A stretch of DNA of 64,000 nucleotides, from NCBI GenBank assembly GCA_031772625.1, contig CM062818.1:1681810167-1681874166 (forward strand). The letters run 5' to 3'. The stretch is from Pinus tabuliformis (Eukaryota > Streptophyta > Pinopsida > Pinales > Pinaceae). The notes under the pieces are model-generated. The model was not told the DNA's origin. It made no database searches and saw only the letters and a program-made list of their open reading frames with translations. Below are positions 11,000 through 19,590 of the stretch, piece by piece (within the stretch, counting starts at the first letter, position 1; each line of letters opens with the position of its first letter). A program made the position numbers and the translations under genes.

Positions 11000-12180
11000 C
11001 TATCGGACCGTCAAGAATCCACCTTCCTTTGTCATCTGCCAATTTAGCGATCAACTTGTATAGTTCGCTCAGGAAGGTGCAGAAGAAGATTTCATATATT
11101 TCTGTGTATAAATATATGTCCAACCACTATTCTTTTTTCAAGCGCGGATTTCTGTTTTCTTGCGCCGCTAATTTGTGGATCTTTCTATCCAACCACTTCT
11201 CAATTTCCTTCATGGTCGAATTCTAGTGATGCAACATCACACATCTCTTTATGCACATCCCGGTCCTGGCAACAGAACCATTTGTTCGCTTAGGGGGTCC
11301 TGACCTAGGTTCAGAGTTAGTTGCGCCAAACAAATCCCACACTACTGGCCCTTTCGACATCAATCCGCGATGCACGGACTGAAGTCTCACCCGAAGCAAT
11401 ATGGGGGGATGCTGGAACCAAGTTTCGGCACCCAGAGATCAATGTGATGTTAGATCTGCCTCCGCACAGATCTCTAGGCCTTTACTGCCCATTGTTGTAA
11501 CTTCCTTTAATCAGCCTCTAGACCTCCGCGAAGGTCTACGACTGGGTTTTGCGAACCCTGAACAAGTCAATTAGCTACTTACGTGCGCTTTAGATTACCC
11601 TTAGATCAGTAATTACTCGGAATTACCTAAGTGTTCGATAACTTTAACAGAGAGTGTTAAGATCTTCGCGTAACCACTTAACATTAATTGCGTTCAGATA
11701 ACAATACAAATCAAGTAAAGTCGCACATCAATACATTATTATTTCATAAAACCATCATTCAGCACAGCATATATCGCAATCATACATAGCAGAAGTAAAG
11801 AGACTAAACACAGGATTTTCTATAACAATCTTCTTTATTGATATTCAGCAAAGGTTTACAGACTCAAAACTTCCCTGCGCACTCAACTGCAGAGCCTTTT
11901 CCTCCTATAAGACTTCTATCTCGATCTTCCTTCTATTGACCCATTACATTTATCATATCTTATCGTCATGCCTTAGACTCTCTAAGACACACCTATTTAT
12001 ATAATCCTATGGTCTGCGGACCATGGGTAGATCTTCAAAAACTGGCTCAAGTTACATAAAATAAGGGTAAAACCCTTTTTTACTCTTAACTAGCTACGCG
12101 CTCCGTGACCACAATTTGTGGAGACTTTACATCTTTTTACATCAAAAACTTAGGCTTTTGCCCCAAAACTGACCCAGGGG
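11000..12180 (-). other. putative 5' LTR and leader of the gypsy element
   Basis: No credible ORF occurs here. The segment 12.1-11.5 kb has the promoter and polyadenylation signals described separately, and 11.5-11.0 kb would be primer-binding site plus leader. A tRNA-complementary primer site could not be pinned down. Its right edge (12.11-12.2 kb) passes directly into copia gag sequence. Confidence 0.4.
11989..12006 (-). promoter_or_regulatory. TATA box of a putative gypsy 5' LTR
   Basis: The minus strand reads TTATATAAATAGG here, a strong plant TATA box. An AATAAA signal follows 155 bp downstream on the same strand (plus-strand TTTATT at 11834-11839). TATA, then AATAAA, then gag on the same strand is the arrangement of an LTR with U3/R/U5. 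No second LTR copy confirms it. Confidence 0.5.
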
Positions 12181-12199
12181 ACCCCATCCCAACAAACAC

Positions 12200-12790
12200 A
12201 TATGCATATCAGATGTGGACAGCTCTAACCACTCTCTATCATAGTACCAATGAGAGCAGGAAGATGGTACTCAAAGAACAATTGGAGAACATCAGGATGG
12301 CAAAAGCTGAAAGTGTAGTTCATTATCTTGGCAGGGTCAAACAGGTACATGATGATTTGACTACTATTGGTGAGGCAGTTGCACCCAGAGTTAGTCAAGA
12401 TAGTTGTAGGGGGACTTCCTAAGTCTTGGGAGGTCTTTGGAGATGTTATTAACTCTAGCGAGAATCTTCCCAATTGGGACAGATTCTGGGATGATTGTGT
12501 GGAGCATGAGATACAGAAGATTGGCAGTGGTGGGATGAAGATAGCAGATGAGGAGGAGGTAGCCTTGACAACTAGGGGGAAGAACAAAGCGGAGGCCAAG
12601 AAAAGGGCCTCACAGATGGGGCTAAGGGAAAGGAGAAGAAGAATAAGAAAGATACGAATATGTCGAGAGTCAAATGTTGGGCATGTCAGAAGATGGGACA
12701 CTATGCTGCTACGTGTCCTGAGAGGAAGAACAAGGGGAAGAAGGGTACTACAGCTTCAGCAGAGGTGGAGCAGTTTGCTTCACAGTTTGA
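12200..12790 (+). pseudogene. copia gag with zinc knuckle (copy 1)
   Basis: The gag core is visible as MWTALTTLYHSTNESRKM and VVHYLGRVKQVHDDL, then after a frameshift GLPKSWEVFGDVI and WDRFWDDCVEHEI. A second frame change leads to the CCHC knuckle CWACQKMGHYAATC at about 12672-12720. The protein family coats element RNA. The N-terminal third is missing: sequence left of about 12200 belongs to the preceding region. Confidence 0.82.
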
Positions 12791-13289
12791 CCAGGACTTT
12801 GCATTTATTACTTCTACATCTAGTAGGAGTACATCATCCGATGTGTGGTACATAAACAGCGGGTCTTCCCGCCATATGGCAGGTGCATGGGAGTTCTTTT
12901 CAGAGCTTGCAAAGAGGGCACTTGATATTGAGATTGTACTAGGAGATGACCACACTGTGAGAGTTGTTGGTGTGGGGACTGTGACCTTTGAGAGGAAGTC
13001 TTTGCCTCCTTTGAAGGTCATGGATGTTTTGTATGTTTCAGGGATGAAGAAGAACTTGATTTCAGTGTTTGCTATGGAGGAAAAGGGGTTTGACGTCACT
13101 TCCTCAGGAGGGCAGGTATTGATGCATCCCAGGGGAGATTCCATCACTTTGGCCAAAGTGATTGGAGTCCACTCTGGGAAACTATACAGGTTCAATTTTC
13201 AGTTGGCAGGAGCATTGGTGGGTAGCACATCTAGCAGCACTCGCACTAGTACCACCAGCAGTAGAGACTTGTGCGAGTTATGGCACTAG
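12660..13289 (+). pseudogene. copia protease (copy 1), active-site Asp lost
   Basis: After the knuckle, the protease appears as WYINSGSSRHMAG, then DVLYVSGMKKNLISV. Copia proteases carry DSGA/DSGS at the active site; here the aspartate is asparagine (codon AAC), so the enzyme would be dead even without the stop codons. The frame ends at 13287-13289 in the GAG-pre-integrase zinc region (LWH-stop-RMAH). Confidence 0.82.
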
Positions 13290-13292
13290 AGG

Positions 13293-14020
13293 ATGGCACA
13301 TATGCATCATGGAGCTTTGAGAGTACTGAGGGAGATCACTAGTAGAGTTCCTGATTTCAGTTTCGAGCATTATGAGGTCTACAGAGGGTGTGCTTTGGGA
13401 AAATACACCAAGTTCCCATTCCCAGCGAGCGACAACAGATCTACAAGTATACCAGACTTGATTCATACCAATGTTAGTGGTCGTATGTCTCATGTGTCTA
13501 TGGGTGGTTAGGAGTATTATGTTATATTCATTGATGACTACTCTAGGAGGACTTGGATATATTTCCTGAAGACCAAGGGTGAGGCCTTTAGTCGCTTTAA
13601 AGAGTTCAAATCTCTTGTGGAAAAGCAAACAGGTAAGAAGATTTGGGTCTTGAGGTTAGACAATGGTGGTGAGTACACCAATGGTGGGTTTTCTAACTTC
13701 TGTGCACATGAGGACATTAGGAGAGAGTTCAAGGTTCCTTACAACCCCCAGCAAAATGGGGCGTTTGAAAGGAAGAACAGAGCTATTGTTGGGGCTGCTA
13801 GAGCGATGATTCATGATCACGGGTTGTCTTTGTTTTTGTGGGATGAGGCTTGCAATACTGTTGTTTATCTTCAGAACAAGAGTCCTCACAGAGTATTGGG
13901 GAATATGACTCCGAAGGAGGTTTTCACTAAAAAGAAGCCTCATGTGGCACATCTCCGTATCTTTGGATGTCTCACATATTCTTATATCCCCAAGGAGCAA
14001 AGGACGAAGCTAGAACCGAT
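13293..14020 (+). pseudogene. copia integrase (copy 1)
   Basis: The zinc-binding part reads MAHMHHGALRVL then YRGCALGKYTKFPF. After an in-frame stop at 13509-13511 comes the catalytic core: FIDDYSRRTWIYFLK (first Asp), RLDNGGEYTNGGF (second Asp) and VPYNPQQNGAFERKN (Glu of the D,D-35-E triad). WDEACNTVVYLQNKSPHRVL and HLRIFGCLTYSYIPKE follow. The family inserts the element's cDNA. Except for the stops the catalytic residues are kept. Confidence 0.85.
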
Positions 14021-14522
14021 GGCGAGTTCACGAAGCAATTCTTTAGGGAGTCCACTGGTACAGAGTTCATATGGCACTTCAGCTGACACAGTCATAGGTG
14101 CCAGTACAGGTTCTTCGAGGACAGGTGTTGGTATAGGCACACCAGGGTCAATTAACAAATCTTCAGGTTCCCCAGACTGGGGGGCAAAGGATGAGGTTCC
14201 CTATGGGGAAGCTTCTTCAAGAAAGAGGAGGCCCAAGTGGCTTCAAGACACCTTAAAGGAAGCAGAGTCCGTTGATCCTCTAAAGAGGGTGAACAGGGAG
14301 AGTGTGCCACCTAAGCAGTTTTGCAGTTATGTAGCCAAGGCTACCAACATTGTTGACTCTGAGCCTACCAGCTATGAGGAGGTTGCCATCCAAGAGGTAT
14401 GGAGAGAGGCTATGGTGGAGCACGCCTCTATCATTAAGAACAATGTCTGGGAAGTGGTGCCTAGACTTGAGGGCAAGTCAGTTGTGACTTCCAGGTGGCT
14501 CTACAAGATCTGGGGTTTTTGA
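14020..14522 (+). pseudogene. copia linker and truncated RT start (copy 1)
   Basis: A serine-rich linker (SSRSNSLGSPLVQSS) leads to KRRPKWLQDTLKEAE and the start of the copia RT domain: YEEVAIQEVWREAMVEH, NNVWEVVPRLEGKSVV, SRWLYKI. The RT is cut there and the frame runs into LTR sequence (WGF-stop). The catalytic YVDD part is absent. Confidence 0.82.
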
Positions 14523-14929
14523 GGCAAATTGGAGCTGAGGAGCTACCAGAAGGTTTATCCGGGGTTTCAGCCGGGACATTTGTCTCAAACTGAGAGGTAT
14601 TACTGCCAAGGAAATTCTCTGTTGGGTAAGCCAAATTTGGCACCCAGATTGTACTCTGAAATTGCTTAATAAGAAAACCCTCAGATAGCTGCATCGGTTT
14701 TCCCACATTGGGTTTTTCCGAGGACATTGGTCCAAAAATAACTATGTCATTTGGAGTGATTGTTTATGTTTCCTTCAATTGTTGATCTATAATATGTTGA
14801 GCATGCACTACTGTTTATTTTCAGTATTTACATTGTAAATAACTTGTTAAATAACGGAACAAGTAGGTAGGAATAAATCAGATAAAATGCATGGAGGGCT
14901 TCTCACTGGTAGACTTAGAAACTTCAACA
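14513..14929 (+). repeat. truncated 5' LTR
   Basis: It matches the last ~420 bp of the 3' LTR (18113-18531) along its whole length, with a few dozen scattered differences by eye, so the element is not very young. Its left edge is the join with the RT fragment of copia copy 1. Confidence 0.88.
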
Positions 14930-14941
14930 TGGTATCAGAGC
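14930..14941 (+). promoter_or_regulatory. primer-binding site (initiator Met-tRNA type)
   Basis: TGGTATCAGAGC directly follows the LTR end. This is the common plant copia site complementary to the 3' part of initiator methionine tRNA, where minus-strand DNA synthesis is primed. Confidence 0.9.
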
Positions 14942-15497
14942 GTGGTTGCAGATCATCGGAGAACTGAGGACATCAGCCGAGCGAAGCAATAGCAGCAGAA
15001 AACAGTTGTCCCGAGTGACAGAAGTTGTTTCTAGCAGAGCAGCAACAAGGGAAGGGTAACGTAGTGCCTACCTCATCAAGGGTGAGCCAAGAAGAGGCAG
15101 CACAGAGGCTAAGGGAGACAAAGGGAGCCTCACGTAGAGCCACGCAGAAGCTAGGAGGGCTGACGTAGTTGGCTGAGGAGGTCAGGTTACTGGTGCCGGG
15201 ATTGCACAGAGCCTAAGAGCTCTCACCTTCAGGTTACTGGGGTTTTAGAAGGTTGTGGGAACATTGCAGAGTGGAGCTAGTGAGGTACTGTAGTCAAAAC
15301 AGTACCCGGCAGGGCAAGGCCAAGAGGAGGGAGTTTCTACCGAGGGTTTCTAGCCGAGAAACCCGGATCAGTGGTGCGGTTGCACAGACGATCAAAGTAG
15401 GGGGCATCTCGACTTCGACAAAAGGATTTCCAGGAGAGAAATCGAGACTCAGAGGGAGTCGGATCGAGAACTTCCAGGAGGGAAGTAGAAGACCATC
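14942..15497 (+). other. leader of the gag-only element
   Basis: A purine-rich 5' leader of about 550 bp without a convincing ORF lies between the primer-binding site and the gag start. Packaging signals would be expected here. I see no fixed motif. Confidence 0.45.
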
Positions 15498-16183
15498 ATG
15501 GCACTACACAGAGTAAAAGACCAGGACAAGTTGGACGAAGCATCAAACTTCGCAGTCTGGAAGGCCAAAATCTTATTCGTACTTGACAGAAATCGTGTCA
15601 AGCACTTCGCCTTGAAGACGATAGCAATCCCAATCAACACAAATGATAACGACAAGTACGAGGAGGCAATGGCAAGGGCCAAGAACATCATCCTTGACGG
15701 GGTCAAGGACCATGTAGTACCACACATTGCCGAGATCAGTTGACTATTATAGAAGCCACGTCGGATCAGGAATTGATGGTGAGGACAGCCCTGAATGTTG
15801 TCTCAGAAGACTGGGAGGTATTTGTCCAAACTATACTAGGCAGAGGGACACTTCCACCTTGGGATGAGATGTTGGCGGCTCTTCGCCAAGGAGAGATCAA
15901 ACGACAATCAAAGGCGAGAAGCAGCAGTAAGGGGATCAAAGTCAAGCAGGAGGAGGAAGATGTTGCTTTAGCATCTGAGGGAAAGCAAGAAAAGCAGAAG
16001 AAGAAGGATCTCTCCAAGATCAAGTGCTTCCACTGTGGGGAACTAGGTCATTATGCAACCCAGTGTCCAAAGAAGAAGAGTAAGGGAGAGTCTTCCGAGA
16101 CTAAGGCAGCAACAGCAAGGGCAAAGAAGGAAGTGGAGACAGATGATGACTTTGCCATGAGTGCACACGCACCACTTGAGTGA
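15498..16183 (+). pseudogene. copia gag with internal deletion and zinc knuckle
   Basis: The start ATG at 15498 opens a typical gag N-terminus with NFAVWKAKILFVLDR and ARAKNIILDGVKDHVVPHI, which stops at 15741-15743. Gag resumes in an overlapping frame from about 15760: VRTALNVVSEDWEVFVQTI, then the CCHC knuckle CFHCGELGHYATQC (about 16024-16065). Compared with gag at 25.9 kb and 63.1 kb, about 70 middle residues (the MWDALVKLYQ...RKM part) are missing, so an internal deletion caused the frame break. No protease follows. Confidence 0.85.
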
Positions 16184-16896
16184 AAGTGACTTGAGTGAAA
16201 GTGGGGAGACATTGATCTATAGTCAGGCAGACTACAGGCGATGAGGGGCAAGATCCTCGAGGTACCTAGCCTCTTGGATTAGACCCTGCTACGGGAGCCC
16301 CGAAGAGAAGTAATAGGACTGGCTGATGTGGGTAGAGACGAATGTGGATGGAGCGGCAGAGAGAGCTACAGTGCAGGAGTCCCAAGACAGCGCGAGGCTA
16401 GCAGCTTGTAGCAGTGCGAGAGGCACAAGAGTGTTGCACCAGTGCAGGATGGCATAGAGGTGCGCAATGGTGCAAGATGCAGGTAGTTGTTGCAACAACG
16501 CAGAGGTCAGAGAGGGAGCACTTGTCAGCGACAGAGGGAGCTTCAGCATCAAGAGGGTCTCTAGTCCAACAGAGAGGTCAGAGTTGAGAGATCAGTTACT
16601 TACTTCTCAGTAACTGAGTTGCAGTGCAACAGTGCGCAGCACGATGCAGCATAATGAGAGGAGTTGCAGTGCAGATGCAGTGTTGGGAGAAAGGACCAAC
16701 AGCAGCACGGACGCAGAGGGAGTTGTCGTACAGATGAAGCAGTGGCAGTGGCAGAACCATGGGTAGAAGTACAAGATACAGCAGTGCAAAGGATGGTGCG
16801 CAGCAGGCCTAGCATCAGCACAGGGACCAATGCCGAATGATCAGAGTAATACTCAGTGAGGAGTATTGCTAGAGCACAGTCCTCGCTAAGAGAGAG
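16184..16896 (+). other. non-coding filler of the gag-only element
   Basis: This 700-bp stretch replaces protease-integrase-RT. It is rich in short CAGAG/GCAGTG-like words and has no credible ORF. It ends in the purine tract (AAGAGAGAG) just before the 3' LTR, which would prime plus-strand DNA synthesis. Confidence 0.6.
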
Positions 16897-18531
16897 TGTT
16901 GATTTGTGGTAGCATCAGATGTGCTCTAGCCACGAAATTTGGTGGAGAGGTTGGGGCACATGAGATCTCCAATACCCATAAAGGGTTTAGGCAGATTCTA
17001 AATAGTTCAAGAGATATTAAAATAATTAATATTTTTAATGGAGACCCTAAGTCTAAACTTAGGGAAATTAAAATATTAATGTGGATTAATATAAAACTAT
17101 GTTAGAATGGTCCAAAAGACATGGATCATGCCAGATCTAATCTTAGCCATCGATTAGGGATTTAATCTCGGCCATTGATATGTCAACAAGAAAAATATAA
17201 GAGGAGGCTTGAGGACCACTTGGAGACTACACCAAAGTGATCAGTCAATCTATTCTCTAGAGCGGGGTTTGCTAAGAGAAATGGAATCAATGATCAGAGT
17301 TGCAGCCTTAGTCACCAGATACGCCGAATTTGAAGCATTAAATTCGAAATTCAGCGTTTTTCAAGGGAAAACGAACATATTCGGCGTTTTTCAAGGGAAA
17401 TTCGGCGTTTTTCAGACCTTGCAAGGGTTGGTCACCAAGTATCAAGCATTAAACATCACTTTTTTGTGGTCAAATCTCCAAATTTTCATTCCCTAGCTCT
17501 GCTAGTTATTTCTCTATAAGGCTGATCTGTTATTGGCATGTGTATGTGGGCTAACAAACTGTGGTTGCAGCAGTCATAAAGGTCTGATATTTGGTTTTGA
17601 GCTAACAATTGGTGAGTGCAGCTATTGAAAAATTGATCTATTCTGATATAAAATTTGATATTAAGCATTTAATAGTCTGATTATAAGGATAATCATGATA
17701 AAATTCACTCCATACCATTTCTCATATGCATATGATATATCTATCTTTAATATACATTTTTTTTTCGAATTTCTATATGTCGAATTTTATCGACAAAATT
17801 TGAGTTGCCGAACTTTATTCGAATTTCATGGTCCTCGAACTCGAACTCGAACTCGAACCTGGTGACTAAGGTTGCAGCTAGGGGGCATTAAGTACAGAGA
17901 GACAGAGAGGCAGAGATAGTGCCGGAAGAGCAGCGCAGGAGCCAGAGAGAGTGACGGAGTAGCAGCCAGGGCTCACGCAGAGCCATGCAGAGGCAGCCGA
18001 GAGCTGCGCAGTGCTTCAGAGAGGCCAACGTCGCTGACACAGAGGGCCAGAACGCTGACACAGGGCTAGCGTTGGGCAGAGAGAGGCTGACGCAGTCCAA
18101 AAACGTAGACGCTAGGGTTTCAGGGGCAGATTGGAGCTGAGGAGCTGCTGGAAGGTTTATCCGAGGTTTCAACCGAGACATTTGTCTCAAACTGAGAGGT
18201 ATTACTGCCAAGGAAATTCTCTGTTGGGTAAGCCAGATTTGGCACCCAAATTGTACTCTGAAATTGCTTAATAAGAAAACCCTCAGATAGCTACACTAGT
18301 TTTCCCGCATTGGGTTTTTCTGGGGACATTGGTCCAAAAATAACGGTGTCATTTGGTGTGATTGTTTATGTTTCCTTCAGTGGTTGATTTGTAATATGTT
18401 GAGCATGCACTAGTGTTTATTTTCAGTATTTACATTGTAAATAACTTGTTAAGTAACGGAACAAGTAGGTAGGAATGAACCAGATAAAGTGCATGGAGAG
18501 TTTCTAACTGGTAGACTTAGAAACTTCAACA
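16897..18531 (+). repeat. 3' LTR (1635 bp, carries a MITE)
   Basis: It starts TGTTGATTTGTGG after a purine tract and ends CTTCAACA, so it has TG...CA ends. A TATA-like AAAATATAAGAGG lies near 17189-17201. A 564-bp TIR element at 17307-17870 is inserted in it. Without that the LTR would be about 1.06 kb. Confidence 0.82.
17307..17870. mobile_element. hAT-like MITE with 8-bp target duplication
   Basis: The ends are perfect 12-bp inverted repeats, CTTAGTCACCAG at 17307 and CTGGTGACTAAG ending at 17870. They are flanked by the direct 8-bp duplication GTTGCAGC (17299-17306 and 17871-17878). An 8-bp duplication with short TIRs is typical of hAT elements. It has no coding capacity. Inside are repeated TTCGGCGTTTTTCAAGG words and, near the right end, a run of four CTCGAA units. 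Confidence 0.85.
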
Positions 18532-18540
18532 TATATAACG

Positions 18541-18640
18541 TATCCGAACGTGTCCTGTTCCAAGGGGTCAACATGTCCGTATCCGACACTCGAATCCTAG
18601 TATCCATCGAATCCTGAATCCCCGTGTCAGGTGACTTAGG
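18541..18640. repeat. ~100-bp transposon-end-like repeat, copy 1
   Basis: The motif from about 18541 (CGAACGTGTCCTGTTC ... CCCCGTGTCAGGTGACTTAG) recurs in direct orientation at about 19488-19590 with moderate divergence. Such GTGTC-rich words are common at ends of plant hAT-type elements; that class assignment is inference. Confidence 0.6.
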
Positions 18641-18890
18641 TGATACTTGTTGTTTATATGCTTTGTCTTTCCATGAAACATTGGATCTTTAGACAAATGT
18701 ATACAGCTGGTGTTATCACAAAGTATCACTGTAGGGTTCATCGGTCCTTCAAATAGGTCGGATAGCAGCTTCCTCAACCATACTACTCTCTGCTTACTTC
18801 ACAGGCTACAACATATTCAGCCTCAACACTACTCAAAGCAACTATGTCTTGCTCTCTCCTCATCCATGAGACCATGGAGGATCCCAAACT
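18640..18890 (-). pseudogene. copia RNase H fragment
   Basis: On the minus strand, WLRKLLSDLFEG (18790-18755) is followed by ILCDNTSCIHLSKDPMFH and KTKHINNKYH. These are the copia RNase H motifs W.R.LL.D.., CDN.S.I.L..NP.FH..TKHI. Upstream bases up to about 18890 resemble the preceding S.VEAEY region but with stops. This is an isolated scrap with no element around it. Confidence 0.75.
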
Positions 18891-18904
18891 GAAACATCCT
18901 CTTG

Positions 18905-19027
18905 TAGTGCTCCTTCCATCTTGATGATGGTGATATGAGCAATGGTGACCATGATGATGAGGACAATGATGCTGATTTTGAAGATGAGGACAGTGATGCT
19001 GATTTTGATGATGACTATGAGGATTGA
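18905..19027 (+). pseudogene. acidic C-terminal tail of a hAT-type transposase
   Basis: A plus-strand frame ending at 19027 encodes mostly Asp/Glu/Asn, for example DDEDNDADFEDEDSDADF, then a stop. Similar acidic tails end plant hAT transposases, and the layout (acidic tail, AT-rich 3' UTR, GTGTC-rich end at 19.49-19.59 kb) resembles the better-supported hAT tail at 31.3 kb. The catalytic part is absent. Confidence 0.45.
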
Positions 19028-19487
19028 TGACTTATGAGTCATGGGCTACCTACTGCCTTGAGGCTTGTATACTTGTAGTTGTTTTGTATTTTCTATTTCT
19101 ATTTGCCATTGGCATTGCACTACCTATGTACCACATTTTGATGACTTAATGGGAAAACTACAACTTTCAGTGTCTTTATCTTACTATCTTGTGTTTCTCC
19201 TTTTGGATCATTGATGAATTGAATATGTATTATGATTTATCATTTATGAATTTAGAATTTATGATTAATTGATTTATCATTTATGTGATATGTATTTGAA
19301 TTTTGTATGTACTATGCATGCTATAATGTTACTAACTTACTTTGTAAACAGTAAAACTTACATCTAGATGAAGATCTATGTTTGAAATCAATGCATTTGT
19401 ATCATTAATGAGAATTTGTGTAAGAAATATCTAATTTTTAATATATATATATATATATATATACTTTTTTAATAAAATAATATATAA
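19028..19487. other. AT-rich non-coding, with AT microsatellite
   Basis: This is AT-rich 3'-UTR-like sequence after the acidic tail. It contains a short (AT)n run at about 19440-19462. There are no ORFs or known motifs. Confidence 0.5.
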
Positions 19488-19590
19488 CGCAACCGAACAT
19501 GCCCTGTTCTGAGGGGTCAACATGTCCAAATCCGACACTTGAATCCACGTATCAGACGAATCCCGAATCCACGTGTCAGGTTACTTAGCA
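19488..19590. repeat. ~100-bp transposon-end-like repeat, copy 2
   Basis: This is a direct-orientation relative of 18541-18640: AACATGCCCTGTTC, GGGGTCAACATGTCC and CACGTGTCAGGTTACTTAG are visible. It abuts the tandem array. Confidence 0.6.

Larger units (their letters stand above)
4934..12110 (-). mobile_element. Ty3/gypsy LTR retrotransposon, decayed
   Basis: On the minus strand the order is gag (about 10.98-9.93 kb), zinc knuckle (9.5 kb), aspartic protease (9.2-8.5 kb), reverse transcriptase (7.47-6.6 kb), RNase H (6.6-6.25 kb) and integrase (6.2-4.95 kb). RT before integrase is the Ty3/gypsy order. Several stops and frameshifts interrupt it. Upstream (11.4-12.1 kb) a TATA box and polyadenylation signal suggest a 5' LTR, but no matching 3' LTR was found. 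The left end abuts the LINE tail and the right end abuts a copia fragment, so both ends may be truncated. Confidence 0.85.
12200..14512 (+). mobile_element. Ty1/copia fragment (copy 1), truncated at both ends
   Basis: Order on the plus strand: gag, zinc knuckle, protease, integrase, start of reverse transcriptase. Integrase before RT is the Ty1/copia order. It begins mid-gag and stops in the first part of RT, where it is joined directly to the LTR of the next element at about 14513. It is clearly the same family as the copia element at 25.6-31.2 kb, with the same motifs and spacing, but lacks the segment between integrase and RT that encodes YNETSKAFRIY in that copy. Frameshifts (about 12395 and 12620) and stops (13287-13289, 13509-13511) make it inactive. 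Confidence 0.88.
14513..18531 (+). mobile_element. gag-only copia derivative with 5'-truncated LTR
   Basis: Two direct repeats bound this element: 14513-14929 and 18113-18531, both ending AAACTTCAACA. The left copy is followed at once by the primer-binding site TGGTATCAGAGC (14930-14941). The right copy is the end of a full LTR that starts TGTTGATTTGTGG at 16897 after a purine tract (AAGAGAGAG). The inner 2 kb hold a gag with zinc knuckle but no protease, integrase or RT, so it would depend on enzymes from a related element. Its 5' LTR has lost all but about 417 bp, with copia copy 1 fused at the break. Confidence 0.85.

Noticed and set aside
4420..12100. An LTR pair flanking the first gypsy element.
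   Set aside because: The sequences at 4.4-4.9 kb and 11.4-12.1 kb do not align by eye. Only a TATA/AATAAA pair supports one LTR.
19440..19462. AT microsatellite as a candidate origin or matrix attachment site.
   Set aside because: Short AT repeats are common in plant non-coding DNA and nothing else supports a function.
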